NCBI GenBank assembly: GCA_003024785.1 | Contig: PUQB01000054.1 | Span: 754,075 to 818,074 of the forward strand | DNA length: 64,000 nucleotides | Origin: Selaginella tamariscina | Taxonomy: Eukaryota; Streptophyta; Lycopodiopsida; Selaginellales; Selaginellaceae | Direction: 5' to 3' | Part shown: piece by piece, positions 49,720-62,862 of the stretch | How positions within the stretch are numbered: the stretch's first letter is position 1 | Layout: every line of letters starts with the position of its first letter | Made by a program: the position numbers and the translations under genes | The notes under the pieces: model-generated | Database searches by the model: none | The model's input: only the letters and a program-made list of their open reading frames with translations | What the model was told of the DNA's origin: nothing

Positions 49720-52700
49720 AAGTTGCTAGTTTAATTACCCTGTTTAAGGTTAGTCGTGCGTACGCGTGCGTGCGTGCATTGGAAGTAAAATCAAATTTTC
49801 CACTTGAATAGATTACATTTACCTATATGTTTATATGTAATGTACACACGTATTTATGTCATATACACAATGTGTGCAAGCATATCAATGTGTATCTTAT
49901 AGCATTTAATTATTATTTTTAACTATCTTATTACCAATGTTAATGTAAAGATTCTTAAGTAATATAGCATTTTAAAAATAGTTTATATTCGCTGAACCTA
50001 ATTTTAATATGCTTTTACAATTAGCAAATTTAAGCCTATCGATTACTTTAATATTAGTTGTAATAAATATTCTAAAATGATTGATTAATAGAAATATAAT
50101 AAAACCTTAGCAATTTAAGTTTTTAATTGTGATTAAGTAACTACTTACCATTTTGCCTTGCCTAAGTTATATTTACAGTGGACAAAATTTTGATAAAGTT
50201 GTAGAATTATTAAATTATAAATTCTTTAATAATTTATATTTTAAAAAATCGGTATCAATATATAAGAAATTAGAGGAATAAAATGAGTTTTATTTACTTA
50301 AATAAGTGAGATGCCACAAAAAATTGTACATTAAAACATTTATACATAATATTTAATATTTAATATAATAGCTCACTAATTTATATAACAATATATAAAT
50401 ATATTTTAAACTTATATTGTTTTAATTAACTTATGTCTCTTCCTTCGTTTTAGTGAAACGTTTGCAACTCTCTGTAATTTTATATTAATAACAAAAAATA
50501 TAAATTATAAAATTATAAATTAATACCCATAATAGAACACAACGAATAAAAAAATGATAAAGTATTATAGGTTGTAAATTTATAAAATATAACATTCAAA
50601 TGTTTTTAAAGAATATATTAATATTTAATATTAAATTTAATGTTATGTACATAAATAATAAAAGTATATAGATTGAGTATTATAGTCACCTTTATATTTA
50701 CATAAATAATAAAGTCAAAGTATATATATACAAGCTATAATAAACTAATTGCATGTATAAATAATGTTACTTTTGTAAATTTTCATATTATAAAAACAAT
50801 AGTTCTAGATTTTTTATTATATGAAATAATTATGTCTATGTGTGCAATTAATGTATATGTTTCTTAAAATAGTAAATTGGGTGTACATTATGATTATAAT
50901 TAGAAGATAAAACACAATTTAAAAAATTAATAATGATAATAAGATATTTTTGTTTAGGAGATAATAAATTAATATAATTATATATTCAATTAATTATTAT
51001 ATTCTTTGTACATGCTAAAATATAAATACATTTATGAAACTTATACAACAATTGTTATTGAATTAGAAAAACTTATAATGGATAGAAAATACTTTATACT
51101 AATAAAAAAAGTGCATACGATATTATTATTGTAATAAAATAAAACTATTTTATAACGTTTGAAAAAAGTGCATATAACATTACTATTGTGCTACGAGTGT
51201 GTATATATGTGTCTAAATGTTTATTACGCATGTCATTCCATGTGTATATAAATGTGTGTGTGACATATGTAATATGTATACATATGTCTATGAATGTTTT
51301 TATGTGTAAATGTGATTGTTATATTGTGTGTGTGCATCTATGTGTACTTGCTAATATACATATAAATGTTTTATTGTGCATGTGTGTGCATATAATTTTG
51401 TGTTAATGCTTTATATTGTTTGTGTATGTATGTATATATAAATGTTTAATTGTGTGTGTGCGTATATATGTGCATATATGTTGTAAATGTTTTATTATGT
51501 ATGTTGATTGAATATAATAATAATTACAAGTATTATATATATACACACACACACGTACACTTAATTTTTTCCTTGCACAAGTTGGGTCCACACTACCAAC
51601 TTATATTAAATTGAAAATAATGCATTAGCAAGATTTTTTTCATTAATTCTCATGTGTAAACCATTAATCATTAACTGATTATCACATATCACATTAAGGG
51701 CTAGTGTTAAACAAGACAGATAAAAATTTAAGATTTATTACATATAATAACTAACTGTAAGTTATTGTTTAACTTACCAAACTAATTATAATGATTAATA
51801 CCTTAATTGGAATCATAATTATTATTAAAACCTTGACTTCACCATGAAAAGCCATTTTTAAAATTATAATGAGATTGAAAATTCATTGAAACTAATTATA
51901 AAACGCAAAGAAATTTAATCAATCAAGAACTAAATAAAAAAATATAAGAATAAAAATAATTTGAAGACTAATGTTAAAACTATATATTTTTTTTTTTTTG
52001 CATATTAAATTGCATGAAACTCTTATAATAGTTATTAAATTAGAGAAATTTGTACTTTATATTAAAGATAACATAAATGTTGAATATGTTTTGGTAAATG
52101 ACATGGTTTATTAAGCATAATTATTAATTTATTAAGTAAATAATGTTATTTATAAGGGATTGTAACACTTCTTTTTTGCCATTGTAAAGAAATTATAAAA
52201 ATTACAATTAAAGAATTAACAATAATTCTAAGATTATGATAAGCATTTATTAAATTAATTATTAGTTTTTGAAAATGTTCTTCATTATTCAATTGTAATA
52301 TATGAGTTCTAAGCACATACATACTTTATTAATATTATTTATTATACACATGTTGCAAATTGATGTTTTCGAATATAACATCATTATACGAAAACATCAT
52401 TATGTATGAAATTTATGATATCTTTACTTATTAAGGTTGATTAAGAACAAAATATAAATAAATGTTGATATTTTATGTATAACATCACTATATAAGAAAT
52501 ATATAAAAGCAATAAGTGCTTAATAAATATTTTTACTTATTAAGATCAAAATTAATACCAAAAATAAACAATTTAAATTGCATTTTAAAGTGCCCTCTTT
52601 TTTTAATTAAAAAGTCAAAGAGTTAATTAATGTTATTATTAGTGCTATATACTACTTAATTGAGTGATATCTGATTTACTTAAGTGATTATTATCAAATG

Positions 52701-55180
52701 CAAATTATGTTACTTATTAATTATTGAAATAATAGATGTTGCTACGGTAAATAATACATCACTCGATTAAGTAATATAAAGACCTCTTTATACAATCAAT
52801 TAACTCTTTATCTTTATAGCTAAGGAAGAAGGAATAAAGTAAAATTTATGATATTAAACGTATTAGACTTAGAATTTTAAATATTATTAATGAAGGTTTA
52901 TCGAAAAAAAAGATTATTATAATCCTTAATAATCTTCAATAATTATAATTGTTATTTCAATACTTTTTACTTTCTCAATTATAAAGACAAACTCAAAACG
53001 GTCCATAAGTCTTTTTATTATATTTTTATTACTAATTAAGTAAAGAGGTAATTACTTATTTATACTCTAATTTTAAATGAATTATGTAATAGAAGTGATA
53101 ACAACAACCTTAAATTCATAAATGAAGGCATTAATGAAAATCATTTTGATAACCAGTAATTTTTAAAATCTTAGGTTCAATATATTCAATGTCAGTCATT
53201 TAGATATATCATGTATCACTATGTTAAATAATATGTGATCCTTATTAATTAATTATTTATCACTCTGAAAATCATTCATTAATAATCCTTAAGATCTTGG
53301 GTTTAATGCATTCAATATAATAGGTTTTACCTAATAAAAATTACTTAAATAAATTATGTATCACTTGGTTAAGTAGTATATAGCCTTCACCAATTGACTC
53401 TTTTTCATTTTAGTTAAGAAAAATGAATAATGTTTTTATTACTTTATGAAGTTAATAAAGTTTATTAATATTTATCACTAATTGACTCTTTATTCTTTTT
53501 AATTAAGAAAAGATGGATAATACTCTTACAATTACTTCATGAAGTTAATAAAGTTTATAAATTCATGTCACCCAATAATTTTTGAATTGCATAGAAAAAA
53601 CTTTAAAATTCTTTAATAGTTTAAAGTTCTTAAAGAGAGAGAATCATGTTCTAACCTTATTTATAAAAAATGAACCAATTAATCATACTCTTAACTTATC
53701 ATTTCAATACTTATTAAAATTCATATTAGTTAAGAATACATTCATAAATTTAGAAAATTATAATTTCATATTATTTTGTAAATTTTCTTAAGTTTTTAAT
53801 AATAGATTATAATTAATTTTGTAATTGTTACAATTTAGTAATTAATTTTTTAATTGTTATACCTATTGATATTTTTATTTTCATGTTGCAATTTGTATTT
53901 CTCTTTAATCCTTTCATAATTCCTTTCTCAAATAATTGACTTCAATATATCATTCCTTAAATTTCAATAAGCTTTTACTAATTGTTTATATTCAATTTCA
54001 TAAATATCACAATAACATTGGATGAAAAGTTTTATTATTACTTATTTGTTATGAATCTATATAAAAATTTTGGATCAAATTGTTAATATTAAACCAAGGA
54101 CAAAATATAAATAAATATTAAAGTTTATTAATAAATAAATAAATAAAAATTAGGAATTTAAATCATAAGTACATATTTACCGTGCCATTACCACATGACA
54201 AAATTTTTAAATTTAAAATCATTTATCATGATCTAAATTTATTATTGATGATCAAATTTAAAATATTTTCACATTTGAAGTATTAATAATATCAAATTTA
54301 AAAATTAACTTAACATGATGTAAAATTTTGGAGAAAAATAAAAAGTAAAAGAAGTGTTGTAAGCTAGTTATACAAACAATGCAACCTTTTAAAAATATAA
54401 GCGGGGTACAACGGTTCCTTTAAGAAAATGGAATATTATTGTTTACTCTTCATATATATTAAGAAATACAAGAAAGAAGTTTTTAATATGGATCATCTCA
54501 CCTTACATTAAATAAACAACAACAAAGAACTTTCAAATTATTAAATACACATTTTATCATATATAAAAATGTTTTAAAAGTTAACTTTTTAACCGAAGTA
54601 ATGTTTAACAACATTATTAAGTTTGAATAGTAAAAACATAATAAGTATGAGAATGTTAAAGAAGCAATAAAGTATCATGTTATTTAAAACCTCAATCATT
54701 TGCTTTAAATTTTAATAATATTTGTTAAGACCTTAAGACCTTAAATAATATGGTACCTCATAAGTTTTGATGATCAATAAGTTCATTTTAAAAGTAAATT
54801 TAATATCTTAAGTGTTATTATTAATGAGTAATTATATAAAGCAGTATGAGAGTAATTACACTGAAGTAATATTCTTAGGATCTAATATTGTAATCTAATA
54901 TATTAACACATTACACTTAAGTTAAATTAAATTAATTTTACCAATTACCCTAATTAAATTGCTCTAATTGAAATCCTTTCACACACTTGTAATTAACAGT
55001 TCAGATAATGAATCATTATTCTTTAATTAGCTAACTATAAATGATTAATAGTATTAGTTTCACACATGTTTCTTTTAATTTTAATTAGACTAACATAATT
55101 AAATAAGTTTTGCACCATTATATTTAAATTTGCAATCCTGTGCATTAACCAAACACAAAACATTATGAAAATACAAGATA
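49720..55180. other. long AT-rich spacer
   Basis: About 5.5 kb of extremely AT-rich DNA. It has GT-rich text at 51190-51500 (tgtgtgtgcatctatgtgtac and similar), a T-run near 51990, and short duplicated phrases such as aagttaataaagttta (near 53450 and 53540) and aattaagaaaa..gataat nearby, suggesting old local duplication. No frame, RNA gene or transposon domain could be supported. Confidence 0.6.
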
Positions 55181-55186
55181 CATCTT

Positions 55187-55282
55187 AATCCACGAGACTC
55201 TTCTTCACCCGAAGCTTTTTTACCTTCGTCCTCCCATATGGTTCTCTTGCTGCTCAAAATCAATGTCGCAGCCTTGATCTGT
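55187..55282 (-). CDS. possible isolated exon
   Basis: Within AT-rich sequence this short GC-richer block reads, on the minus strand after an acceptor-like gttgttgacag, as IKAATLILSSKRTIWEDEGKK and then GEEESRG. Composition and openness look coding, but no family is recognised. It lies about 1.1 kb beyond the TMEM45 stop, so it may be an alternative last exon, a separate relic, or chance. Confidence 0.25.
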
Positions 55283-55289
55283 CAACAAC

Positions 55290-56340
55290 AATGTAATTAA
55301 CAGGCTAATGACAAGATAAAATACAAATTTCATATTGTTAAATTTTATGAATAATGTTTATTATTAAGGCTAACTTAATTGAATAAATTGTGTGAATAGG
55401 TAATCATTAATTTTGTTCATTAAATTAAGATTGTTAATTTTAATTTAAAAGATCGATTGGTGTAAAGACATTCTACGTTAATGATAATTGTTAATCTAAC
55501 TTAATCACTGGTGTGAATAAGGCCATATTCTAGTACAATTAATTAAAAAGACATAATTAAAAAAACACACACACATTTGCATATTCTTATTAAAAATTAC
55601 TGCAATTCTAAATAAAATAATGTTATACTTAGCAAATTCAAAAACATTTTTAAATTTTACACACAACAATTAAAAGCATTTTATTATTATTTTTAAATTA
55701 ACAAAATTTAAATTAATAAACTTATAATTACATTTAATGCCATTTAAATTGGAGTATAAAAATATGTGCATTACTCCCATCTTTCATTCTACCCTAATTC
55801 TTCGTTTCGTACTTAATATAATATTATAACATGTGATATTTTAAAGTTACCGTTGAAATTTTTATATATGCAAATATTTTGTATAAACATTATTAAAAGA
55901 TTACCCTAAATTTATGGAAGTACAAAATGTGAAGTTGCAATTCAATCAGAATCTTTAGGTTTTGATTGTAATGAAGTATTGCTCTCTCATTCCGTATACA
56001 CATTTGACCTGATAATACTCCATTGTTCGTACAAAGAGTGAATAAATTTCATAATATTCAAAAGCATATCGTTATGAATATACTTTTTAATTTAATAAAC
56101 ACAATTGACTAAGACAACGCTCTTCTTCCAAAAACTGCCACATACCTGAATTGAATTATTTGAAAAGTTCAACTTATATGCGCGCGGGCGTGAGAGCCCG
56201 CGCGTGTGTGTGGGAGAGAGAGACAGACAGAGACAGTCCTTACCAAAAGAAGATTATACATAATATTTATTATGTACATTAGATACTATACTTTGGACAC
56301 ACACACACACACATGCGATACCTGTCTAAGTAATTTATTT
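55290..56340. other. AT-rich spacer with a CG/GT/GA microsatellite
   Basis: AT-rich. At 56179-56238 there is a compound repeat gcgcgcgggcg..gcgcgtgtgtgtgggagagagagacagacagag, an abrupt change in composition just beyond the TMEM45 gene. No gene. Confidence 0.6.
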
Positions 56341-56348
56341 TCCTCGAA

Positions 56349-57959
56349 TCAAAACTGGGCCTGCTTAGGCATTGGCTTCATCTGAACATTGTTGGATTCC
56401 AAGTCGAGAGTAGAGAGAGGTTCATACAAGGACCTTCTCCTTGAAAGACCGCAGCATAGAAACGAGGTTAGCAACATTGCCAGGATCAAGTGGCAAACAA
56501 ATGCCAGATCCACTAAGGCAAATGCACGAACTTTAGCCTCCTCAAGTTCGCACCTTGTTGATCCATCTATACCCGCTGGCAAATGCAGAAGCTTGTGACA
56601 ACCCTCCGGAATAAACCTGTTATAATGTACTAAGCATATGAATCTCTCACTCTCCAGGTGTGTGCCCAATGTGTTTTACAGCGGGTCCGTTCACCCAGGT
56701 ATGTATTATGCTAACCTGTTCACGTAGAGCATCATTCCGGTCTGAAGCAACCACGATCCTTGGAGAAGAATGGCCTCGGAGAGCACCAAATCCGCAAGAA
56801 AAGCTCTCGGCTTCCATGCAAGCAATCCAGCAGACAAAGAACACGCAGCAGCAAGATTGGCGAAAATAGTGTTACATTTGCCCTCTAGACTACCTGCACC
56901 GTCTTTGAAAATTAGTAAAAAGCTGAACACACACACTGATACATTACTTGTCTATACATACACTATACAAATAGTGTGTCACATGTTTTAAGTATAAAAC
57001 TGATGTTCATATGTTAGTTCATATCAAACCTTCATATACTTGTCTATCTATACGTTTGATACATTTATCTATAATAACACACAGACAAAAGAAAACTACC
57101 ACATATATATCAAGATATATGACATAAACTGCGGATATTACACTTGTAAATGGTTCTATAGTGGCACTTAAATATACGTATGACATGTTTTATACTTATA
57201 ACGTATGAGAACAAGAAAAGTAACCATATACTATATGAACACTGTCAACATAAGAAAATATACTTACATGAACTACTTATGAAATCGTCTATATATAAAG
57301 TTAAAAGTACCATGTTTATACTGATAACCTGTACCATTGGCAAATTGTTTAATATTTGTATCAAGTATCAACTGATATGTGGTATATGCTATAAGCATGA
57401 AATCGTCGCCTATGGAGCTTTATGTTCATACCTTTGTATATACGATATAAGTATAAAGATCGTAGTTTTATGTAAAAGTCGTAGTTTTATGTTCATATAG
57501 TATAATACATATTGTATTTTATATAATGGTTACCTGGACTTTCCTTGGAGATAATGAAAAATTCAATGCCAATGCGACTGAAGCGAGAAGAAAAGGCGAT
57601 TCTTGCGGCAAAGGGAGCCAGAGAGTAATCTCGCTGAGGAGCGTGATCAATGCACAGATCCAGAAAGCGAAGATCATGACAGCGTGCTGGAAATCAACGA
57701 CTCTGTAGATCGGAACATCGATTTTCACCAGATTCTGGAAATCCATGGAAGAAACGAGCTCGTAGATGATGAAAACGGGAAGAACGAGGAGGAGAATGCA
57801 GAGCTCGAGGTGTTTGAAGCGGCCACGGATAGGATGCCATGACCGAGCTGTGTATTCCCTTGGCGATCGCGTGTAGCCGGAGAGGCATCGGACAGTATGC
57901 CAGAGTCCGATCGAGATCAGGAGAATACCCGGAAGAATGTGGCTCGAGATCGTCCCCAT
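56349..57959 (-). CDS. TMEM45 / DUF716-family multi-pass membrane protein, three exons
   Basis: A predicted integral membrane protein of the TMEM45 family, whose molecular role is unclear. Exons (-): 57959-57534, 56922-56716, 56616-56349. Start MGTISSHILPGILLISIGLWHTV matches the family N-terminus (MGTxxGHxxPGxxFxxIGLWH). The next blocks also fit: RFKHLELCILLLVLPVFI, DFQHAVMIFAFWICALITLL, LLASVALALNFSL (membrane segments), LEGKCNTIFANLAAACSL, FLADLVLSEAILLQGSWLLQTG, GCHKLL, and FALVDLAFVCHLILAMLL. Total is about 300 residues. Exon 2 requires one fewer T in the run at 56917-56921 to join exon 1 in frame; all else fits. Its upstream region holds two palindromic G-boxes and a telo-box-like AACCCTAC, and an LTR element begins about 190 bp upstream. 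Confidence 0.9.
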
Positions 57960-58047
57960 TGCGCACTGAAGAAGCCTAGCTCAAGACCGCCATAGCCAGA
58001 AACACGCCATAGCCGGCGATGCGCATTCTTCTAGCTGAAGAAGCGCG

Positions 58048-58096
58048 AACCCTACTCCCACGTGGTTAGAATAATACTTTACGATGCCACGTGGCA
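58048..58096 (-). promoter_or_regulatory. paired G-boxes upstream of the TMEM45 gene
   Basis: CCACGTGG occurs at 58058-58065 and again within the perfect 12-bp palindrome TGCCACGTGGCA at 58085-58096; AACCCTAC lies at 58048-58055. G-boxes (CACGTG) are established bZIP and bHLH sites in plants. The same 12-mer occurs in the right LTR of the adjacent retrotransposon (62935-62946). Confidence 0.5.
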
Positions 58097-58151
58097 GACG
58101 AATAGATTCTCTAATTGATGACATCAGCATCTCATTTAAAAAATTGGTGTT

Positions 58152-58352
58152 AAAAGAGCAGATATATTCAAAATGTCAGATACTATTCAATTATAAAACC
58201 CTGCTTATATACAGGAGACCTCTGCCATGTGGCACACATGCAACACGTGGTGCTGACACATGGGGGCCAGATCACCACCCATGTGTCACTACGCATGTGC
58301 GTATATACACATGCGTATATACGGTATGTTACCTAATATACAGTATCTTATA
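58152..58352 (-). repeat. 3' LTR of the 58-63 kb Gypsy element
   Basis: It matches the right LTR along its length. Its terminal dinucleotides are mutated (minus-strand start TA rather than TG). A minus-strand purine run (GGGGAGGATAA, 58353-58363) precedes it as polypurine tract. Both LTRs carry gcatgtgcgtatatacacatgc, able to fold into a 7-bp stem. Confidence 0.9.
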
Positions 58353-58369
58353 TTATCCTCCCCTCTGCG

Positions 58370-59797
58370 GTTGTGTAGATGGTGAATGGGATCTGATGGT
58401 CCTGGATCCGTGTGAGCTGGGCCATCTAAGGTATGACCAAATGTACTCAACGAGTCTCGAACGACAAACCGTTTCATTCGAACCACGTGAACTATCTCAA
58501 CCTCATGAGATCCCACCAACTGTACTTGATATACCTGAGGACCAACCTTTCGGAGTACTCGGTAGGGACCAAGCCACTTGTGTAATAAACCAGTTGCAAG
58601 CCCAGGTGCAGTCAGCTTGGGAAAACGTACCAGGACTAAGTCACCGTCAGCAAAATCTGGTGGAATTTGATGTCGTGCATTGTAAGAAGATTGCTGCCGC
58701 ATTTGAGCTCGACCAAGATGTTCAGCAGACTCTGCACGCAGAAGAGGCAAAACAGCATCCAAATGTCGAGCCCACATCTTTGCATCCTCGGCACGTGGCA
58801 GATTCGATGATAACCCCAATTCACTAGGCAACTTAGGATCATATCCATACAATGCCTTGAATGGAGAGATACCAATCGAACTCTGAATGCCTGTTACATA
58901 AGCAAATCTCAAACATCGCAAATACCAATCCCAGTCCGTGTGATTGAAGTTCACATACTTCGAGATCATACCCTTGAAGGTCCGATTCAATCGCTCCACC
59001 AAACCATCAGTTTGTGGATGATACGGAGAGGCAAATGAATGTTTTACCCCTAACCTCTCACACAACACTCGGAATACCTCTGCAATGAAAGTATAACATC
59101 CGCTCTGGACAAGAATGCTGCAAAACCACATTATCGAACAGAAACAAAGCTGTTGACATGGCAGTTGCATCCGGAAGAGCACCAACCTCCACCCATCGAG
59201 TTAAATAATCGGATACAACAATGATGTACTGGTTACCTTGAGAAGAACGTGGAAAAGGTCCCATTAAATCCACTGCAATTAACTCAAAAGGGCGAGAGAC
59301 ATTGATGGATTCCAACACCCCATGGCCCGAGTCGTAGAGGAATTCCGAGTTTGACAAGTGGGACAACTTTGAATATACCTGATCACATCACCACGCATGC
59401 TGGCCAATAAAATGATCGGGCAGCTTCTCCAACACTCGTTGGTGACCAAGATGACCTCCAACAATAGGTGAATCATGATATGCTCGAAGAAGGTGTGGAA
59501 CATATGTAGAGGGTACAGCCAAACGCCATCTGTCCTCTGGATTTGTCCCAATAAAATACAATAAACCATCCTGAAGTCGAAACTGAGCATGATATTGTCG
59601 AAACCGAGGTTCGGAAGACGGATTGCAAACGCATCGCGTAATTGCCTCGTCCATGGTTCATGTTTTTGAGCATCCTGCCACTGTTCCAAGGATGGTAAGT
59701 CGGCATCGAATACCTGAGGGGCTTGTATCAAACCGAATGCTGCAGCTACTGCATGAGCAGGCAAAGTGGAATCGGAGAGGGGTGCGAGAAAGTGCAT
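58370..59797 (-). pseudogene. integrase of the 58-63 kb Gypsy element
   Basis: Zinc domain H-H in AYHDSPIVGGHLGH and C-C in SCPTCQ, then core segments AVDLMGPFPRSSQGN, SPYHPQTDGLVERLNRTFKG (with the E), and the GPY-type module KWLGPYRVLRKVGPQVYQV. Pieces lie in three frames (59797-59279, 59366-59058, 59185-58289), so the gene is broken. Confidence 0.9.
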
Positions 59798-61006
59798 CGT
59801 GCTCGAGAAAGTGCATCCGCATCCACCATTGTTCGCCCAGGCCTGTGCACCACCTTAAAGTTATATACCTGGAGACGTAATGCCCATCTGGCTACACGAC
59901 CCACTAAATTCTTCCGTTTTAATAAGGAAGTGACAGCAGCATGATCACACTCCAAAAGTGTTTCACTCCCATGTAAGTAGGCATGAAGTCGTTCAAAACC
60001 CCAAACAGCAGCAAGGCATTCTTTTTCAGTAGTGGAATAATTCCGCTCAGCCGGCGTGAGTACTCGACTAATGTAAGCCACCGGGTGTCGAATTGAAGAA
60101 TCCACAGCATCAGTTTGCATCAATACACCACCAATACCAACATCTGAGGCATCTACTCGTAAAATGAACGGACGAGTAAAATCTGGGTATTGAAGCAATG
60201 GTGGAGTTGTCAGGAACTCTTTTAACTGGTCAAATGCCTGCTGACACCTGCGAGTCCACCTGAAAGATACCTGTGGACGAACTAACTCCCGAAGAGGGGC
60301 AGTTCGATCAGTGAGATGATCGATGAATCGACCCAAGTACTGCACCGTGCCCAAGAAACGCTGGACTTCCTGTACTGTACGGGACGAGGAACTCTCGAAC
60401 AGCTCGCAACTTCATTGGATCCACCTGTAAACCCTCTCGAGATATACGGTAACCCAAGTAAGTGGTGTCGGTCGAACCAAACACACACTTTTCAAGTTTC
60501 AACTTCAGGCCAACTTCTCGAAATCGATCAAGAACGCGCCGTACATCACGAATGTGATCCTCCCAAGAACCAGACCCATGAATGAGCACATCGTCGATAA
60601 AATCGGCAGTGATATCAGGCATATCGGAAAGAAGCTCATCCATCATGCGTTGAAAGGTGGCAGGAGCTGAAGTCAATCCAAAAGGCATAACCAAAAACTC
60701 GTAAAGACCAAATGGTGTCCGGAAGGCCGTTTTTGGAATATCCTCCTCAGCCATAGGAACCTGCCAATATCCTGATGCCAAATCCAACTTAGTAAACCAT
60801 CGACTCTGACCCAAACGATCTAATAGATCGGCAGAGTTCGGAAGTGGATAGACATCTTTGATGGTAACATCGTTAAGAGGTCGGTAATCCACACAAAATC
60901 GGAGAGATCCATCAGGCTTGGGAACCAAATGAGGTTCACATGCCCATGGACTCCGTGACGGACGACACACTCGTTTACCAATCATATCAGTAACAGCTGT
61001 TCGCAT
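59746..61006 (-). pseudogene. reverse transcriptase and RNase H of the 58-63 kb Gypsy element
   Basis: RT blocks: EPHLVPKPDGSLRFCVDYRPLN, FTKLDLASGYWQVPM, MPFGLTSAPATF, catalytic FIDD at 60601-60590, and YLGYRISREGL. RNase H: LRVDASDVGIGGVLMQ to HRPGRTMVDADALSR. A frame change at about 60350 separates RT (61006-60308) and RNase H (60354-59746). Confidence 0.93.
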
Positions 61007-61719
61007 GGCTGATAACTCCTTTGGTGACCTGCGTCGAACCGGGACTTTGAAAGGCTTTGCATTGCCGTGGGTATACAGTGTCGAGTCTTCACACGTGCAC
61101 CTTGGGACAGATCAAATTTGAACAAACTTGCATACTGTTTCTTAAGTTGTTCGATGCAGTGTGCTCGACACTCAGGTGACGGATCCGGCATTTGAACCTG
61201 TTGAGATGAACACCACCCCAAGACCGGAATCAAAGGAGCTGTATGCGTGATACAAACAGCAACAAACTTCTCTGGACGTAAAGGAACAGACTGCAAAGAC
61301 ACAGACTCCAAGCGTAATACAGGAGGAGAGAGTGAAAAATCACATGTACCTTTCGACTGCTTTAACCAATCACATCCCAGAATGATGTCAAAGACCTGGG
61401 AAGGGACAACCCTAAGAGACCCAGAGGGAAACTTACAGTTGGCACCCATAACCAGCGTAGTCGAAGTGGTGTACTGTGATACTGCACGAGACTGCCCATT
61501 ACCATATAAAATGTGCAAGACCTTATCTGCTCGTCTCAAGGGTAATGAGCACCGATGCGCCAGAGAAGTAGTTATGGAAGACATACTAGATCCTGTATCC
61601 ACAAGTGTGACTGAAACATCATTCACTCGTGCAGAAAATGTGAAAACTGGATGATTTGGTGGAACTTGCAACCCTTGATATGCATAGCGAAAAAGCATGG
61701 AGGTGAGTTTCCATCGCAC
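60982..61719 (-). pseudogene. protease and linker of the 58-63 kb Gypsy element
   Basis: Retropepsin active site LVDTGSSMSS (D at about 61599) and later IILGCDWLK. The frame 61719-60982 runs into the RT start with one frame change. Confidence 0.88.
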
Positions 61720-62812
61720 GGGATCCCTCCGTCGCCCGTACGATTACTGGTTTTCCGCAACAGATCCACCCGCAAGAGAGCGTCATCATCTGGAAGCTCA
61801 TCATCAGACATAATGGCCACAGTACACCATCCGGAACATATGGTCGCCAGCCTGGATGTGGTGGACGCCAATCAGGATACACATCGCATGCCCGCCAAGT
61901 ATGTCCAGGTGCCCAACAGGCCCAGCAATGAACTTGATTGGGTCGACCTGCATTGTTCCGATTCCTCCTGTCACGAATCCGTGGATTTTGACCACCACGG
62001 GCAGGAACTGGAGCAGGTGCAGGACGATTTCGTGGAGGTGGTCCACGGGGTGGGCCCCGAGGTCGACCACGAAAGGCTTGTCGTGCGGGCACATATGCAG
62101 CAGCATCAACCTCCATTGGATCAGCACGCTGAACAGAGGAGCAGGTAACCCAAGGGGACACGGCCCTCACCAGGCACCAACTCAAAACGTTGAGCTAGTG
62201 CAAAAGCTTCCTCCAATGTGGTAGGACGAAGAGCCCGAACGAATCGAACAAGTTCGGGTCGCATAGTTGGCCATAACATACCGAGCTTAATGGGCTCAGG
62301 CATGTTAGGATATGCACGCCGAACTAAATCCCCGAACCTAATACTGAACCGCATAACAGACTCACCAGGATGTTGTCGTATCGCATGCAGTTGTTGGAAA
62401 GCATCATCTGAATCCTCAACTTTGCCAAACGTACGTTTGAGGCATTCCGTTAACCGATTACTATTGGCTTGAATCTCCGCAGCCAATCCATTATACCACT
62501 TGAGCGCAGGGCCTTCCAAACATGTAGGGAATTCTCTGAGAGCACGGGCCTCATCCCAACCATGGTAACGAACAATACTTGGAAATGATCAAACCAGTGG
62601 TATACATCATCTCCCGGATCACCACAAAAAGATCGGGGTCGAACCCTCGGATTTGTGGCCTGTGAAGAAGAAAGGAGTACTAGAAGCAGATCCCCCGGAG
62701 GCTCAGACGGGGAAGAGGAGGACGAACCCTCAACAAAGCGCTCCAACAACTTAGTTTGTGCATCAATAGCAGTAGCAATAATGCTAAAAGCCGTCTCCAT
62801 ATTCATTGTCAT
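61620..62812 (-). pseudogene. gag of the 58-63 kb Gypsy element
   Basis: Gag-domain text WFDHFQVLF, MEGPALKWYNGLAAEI and LHAIRQHPGESVMRFSIRFGDLVR, then an R/P-rich linker and a zinc-knuckle-like CWACWAPGHTWRAC. It is split over three frames (62812-62450, 62519-62121, 62185-61619). Confidence 0.85.
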
Positions 62813-62862
62813 GGAAACAAGAAAAGGAAAGCAAAAGAAAGGATACCCAACTTCTCCACCAA

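Noticed and set aside
51188..51591. Open frames in the GT-rich part of the 50-55 kb spacer
   Set aside because: Composition follows the TGTGTAT-like DNA; no domain or splice context.
58084..58827. Long plus-strand frame covering the LTR and the integrase C-terminus
   Set aside because: It is antisense to the integrase, which has the recognisable domain.
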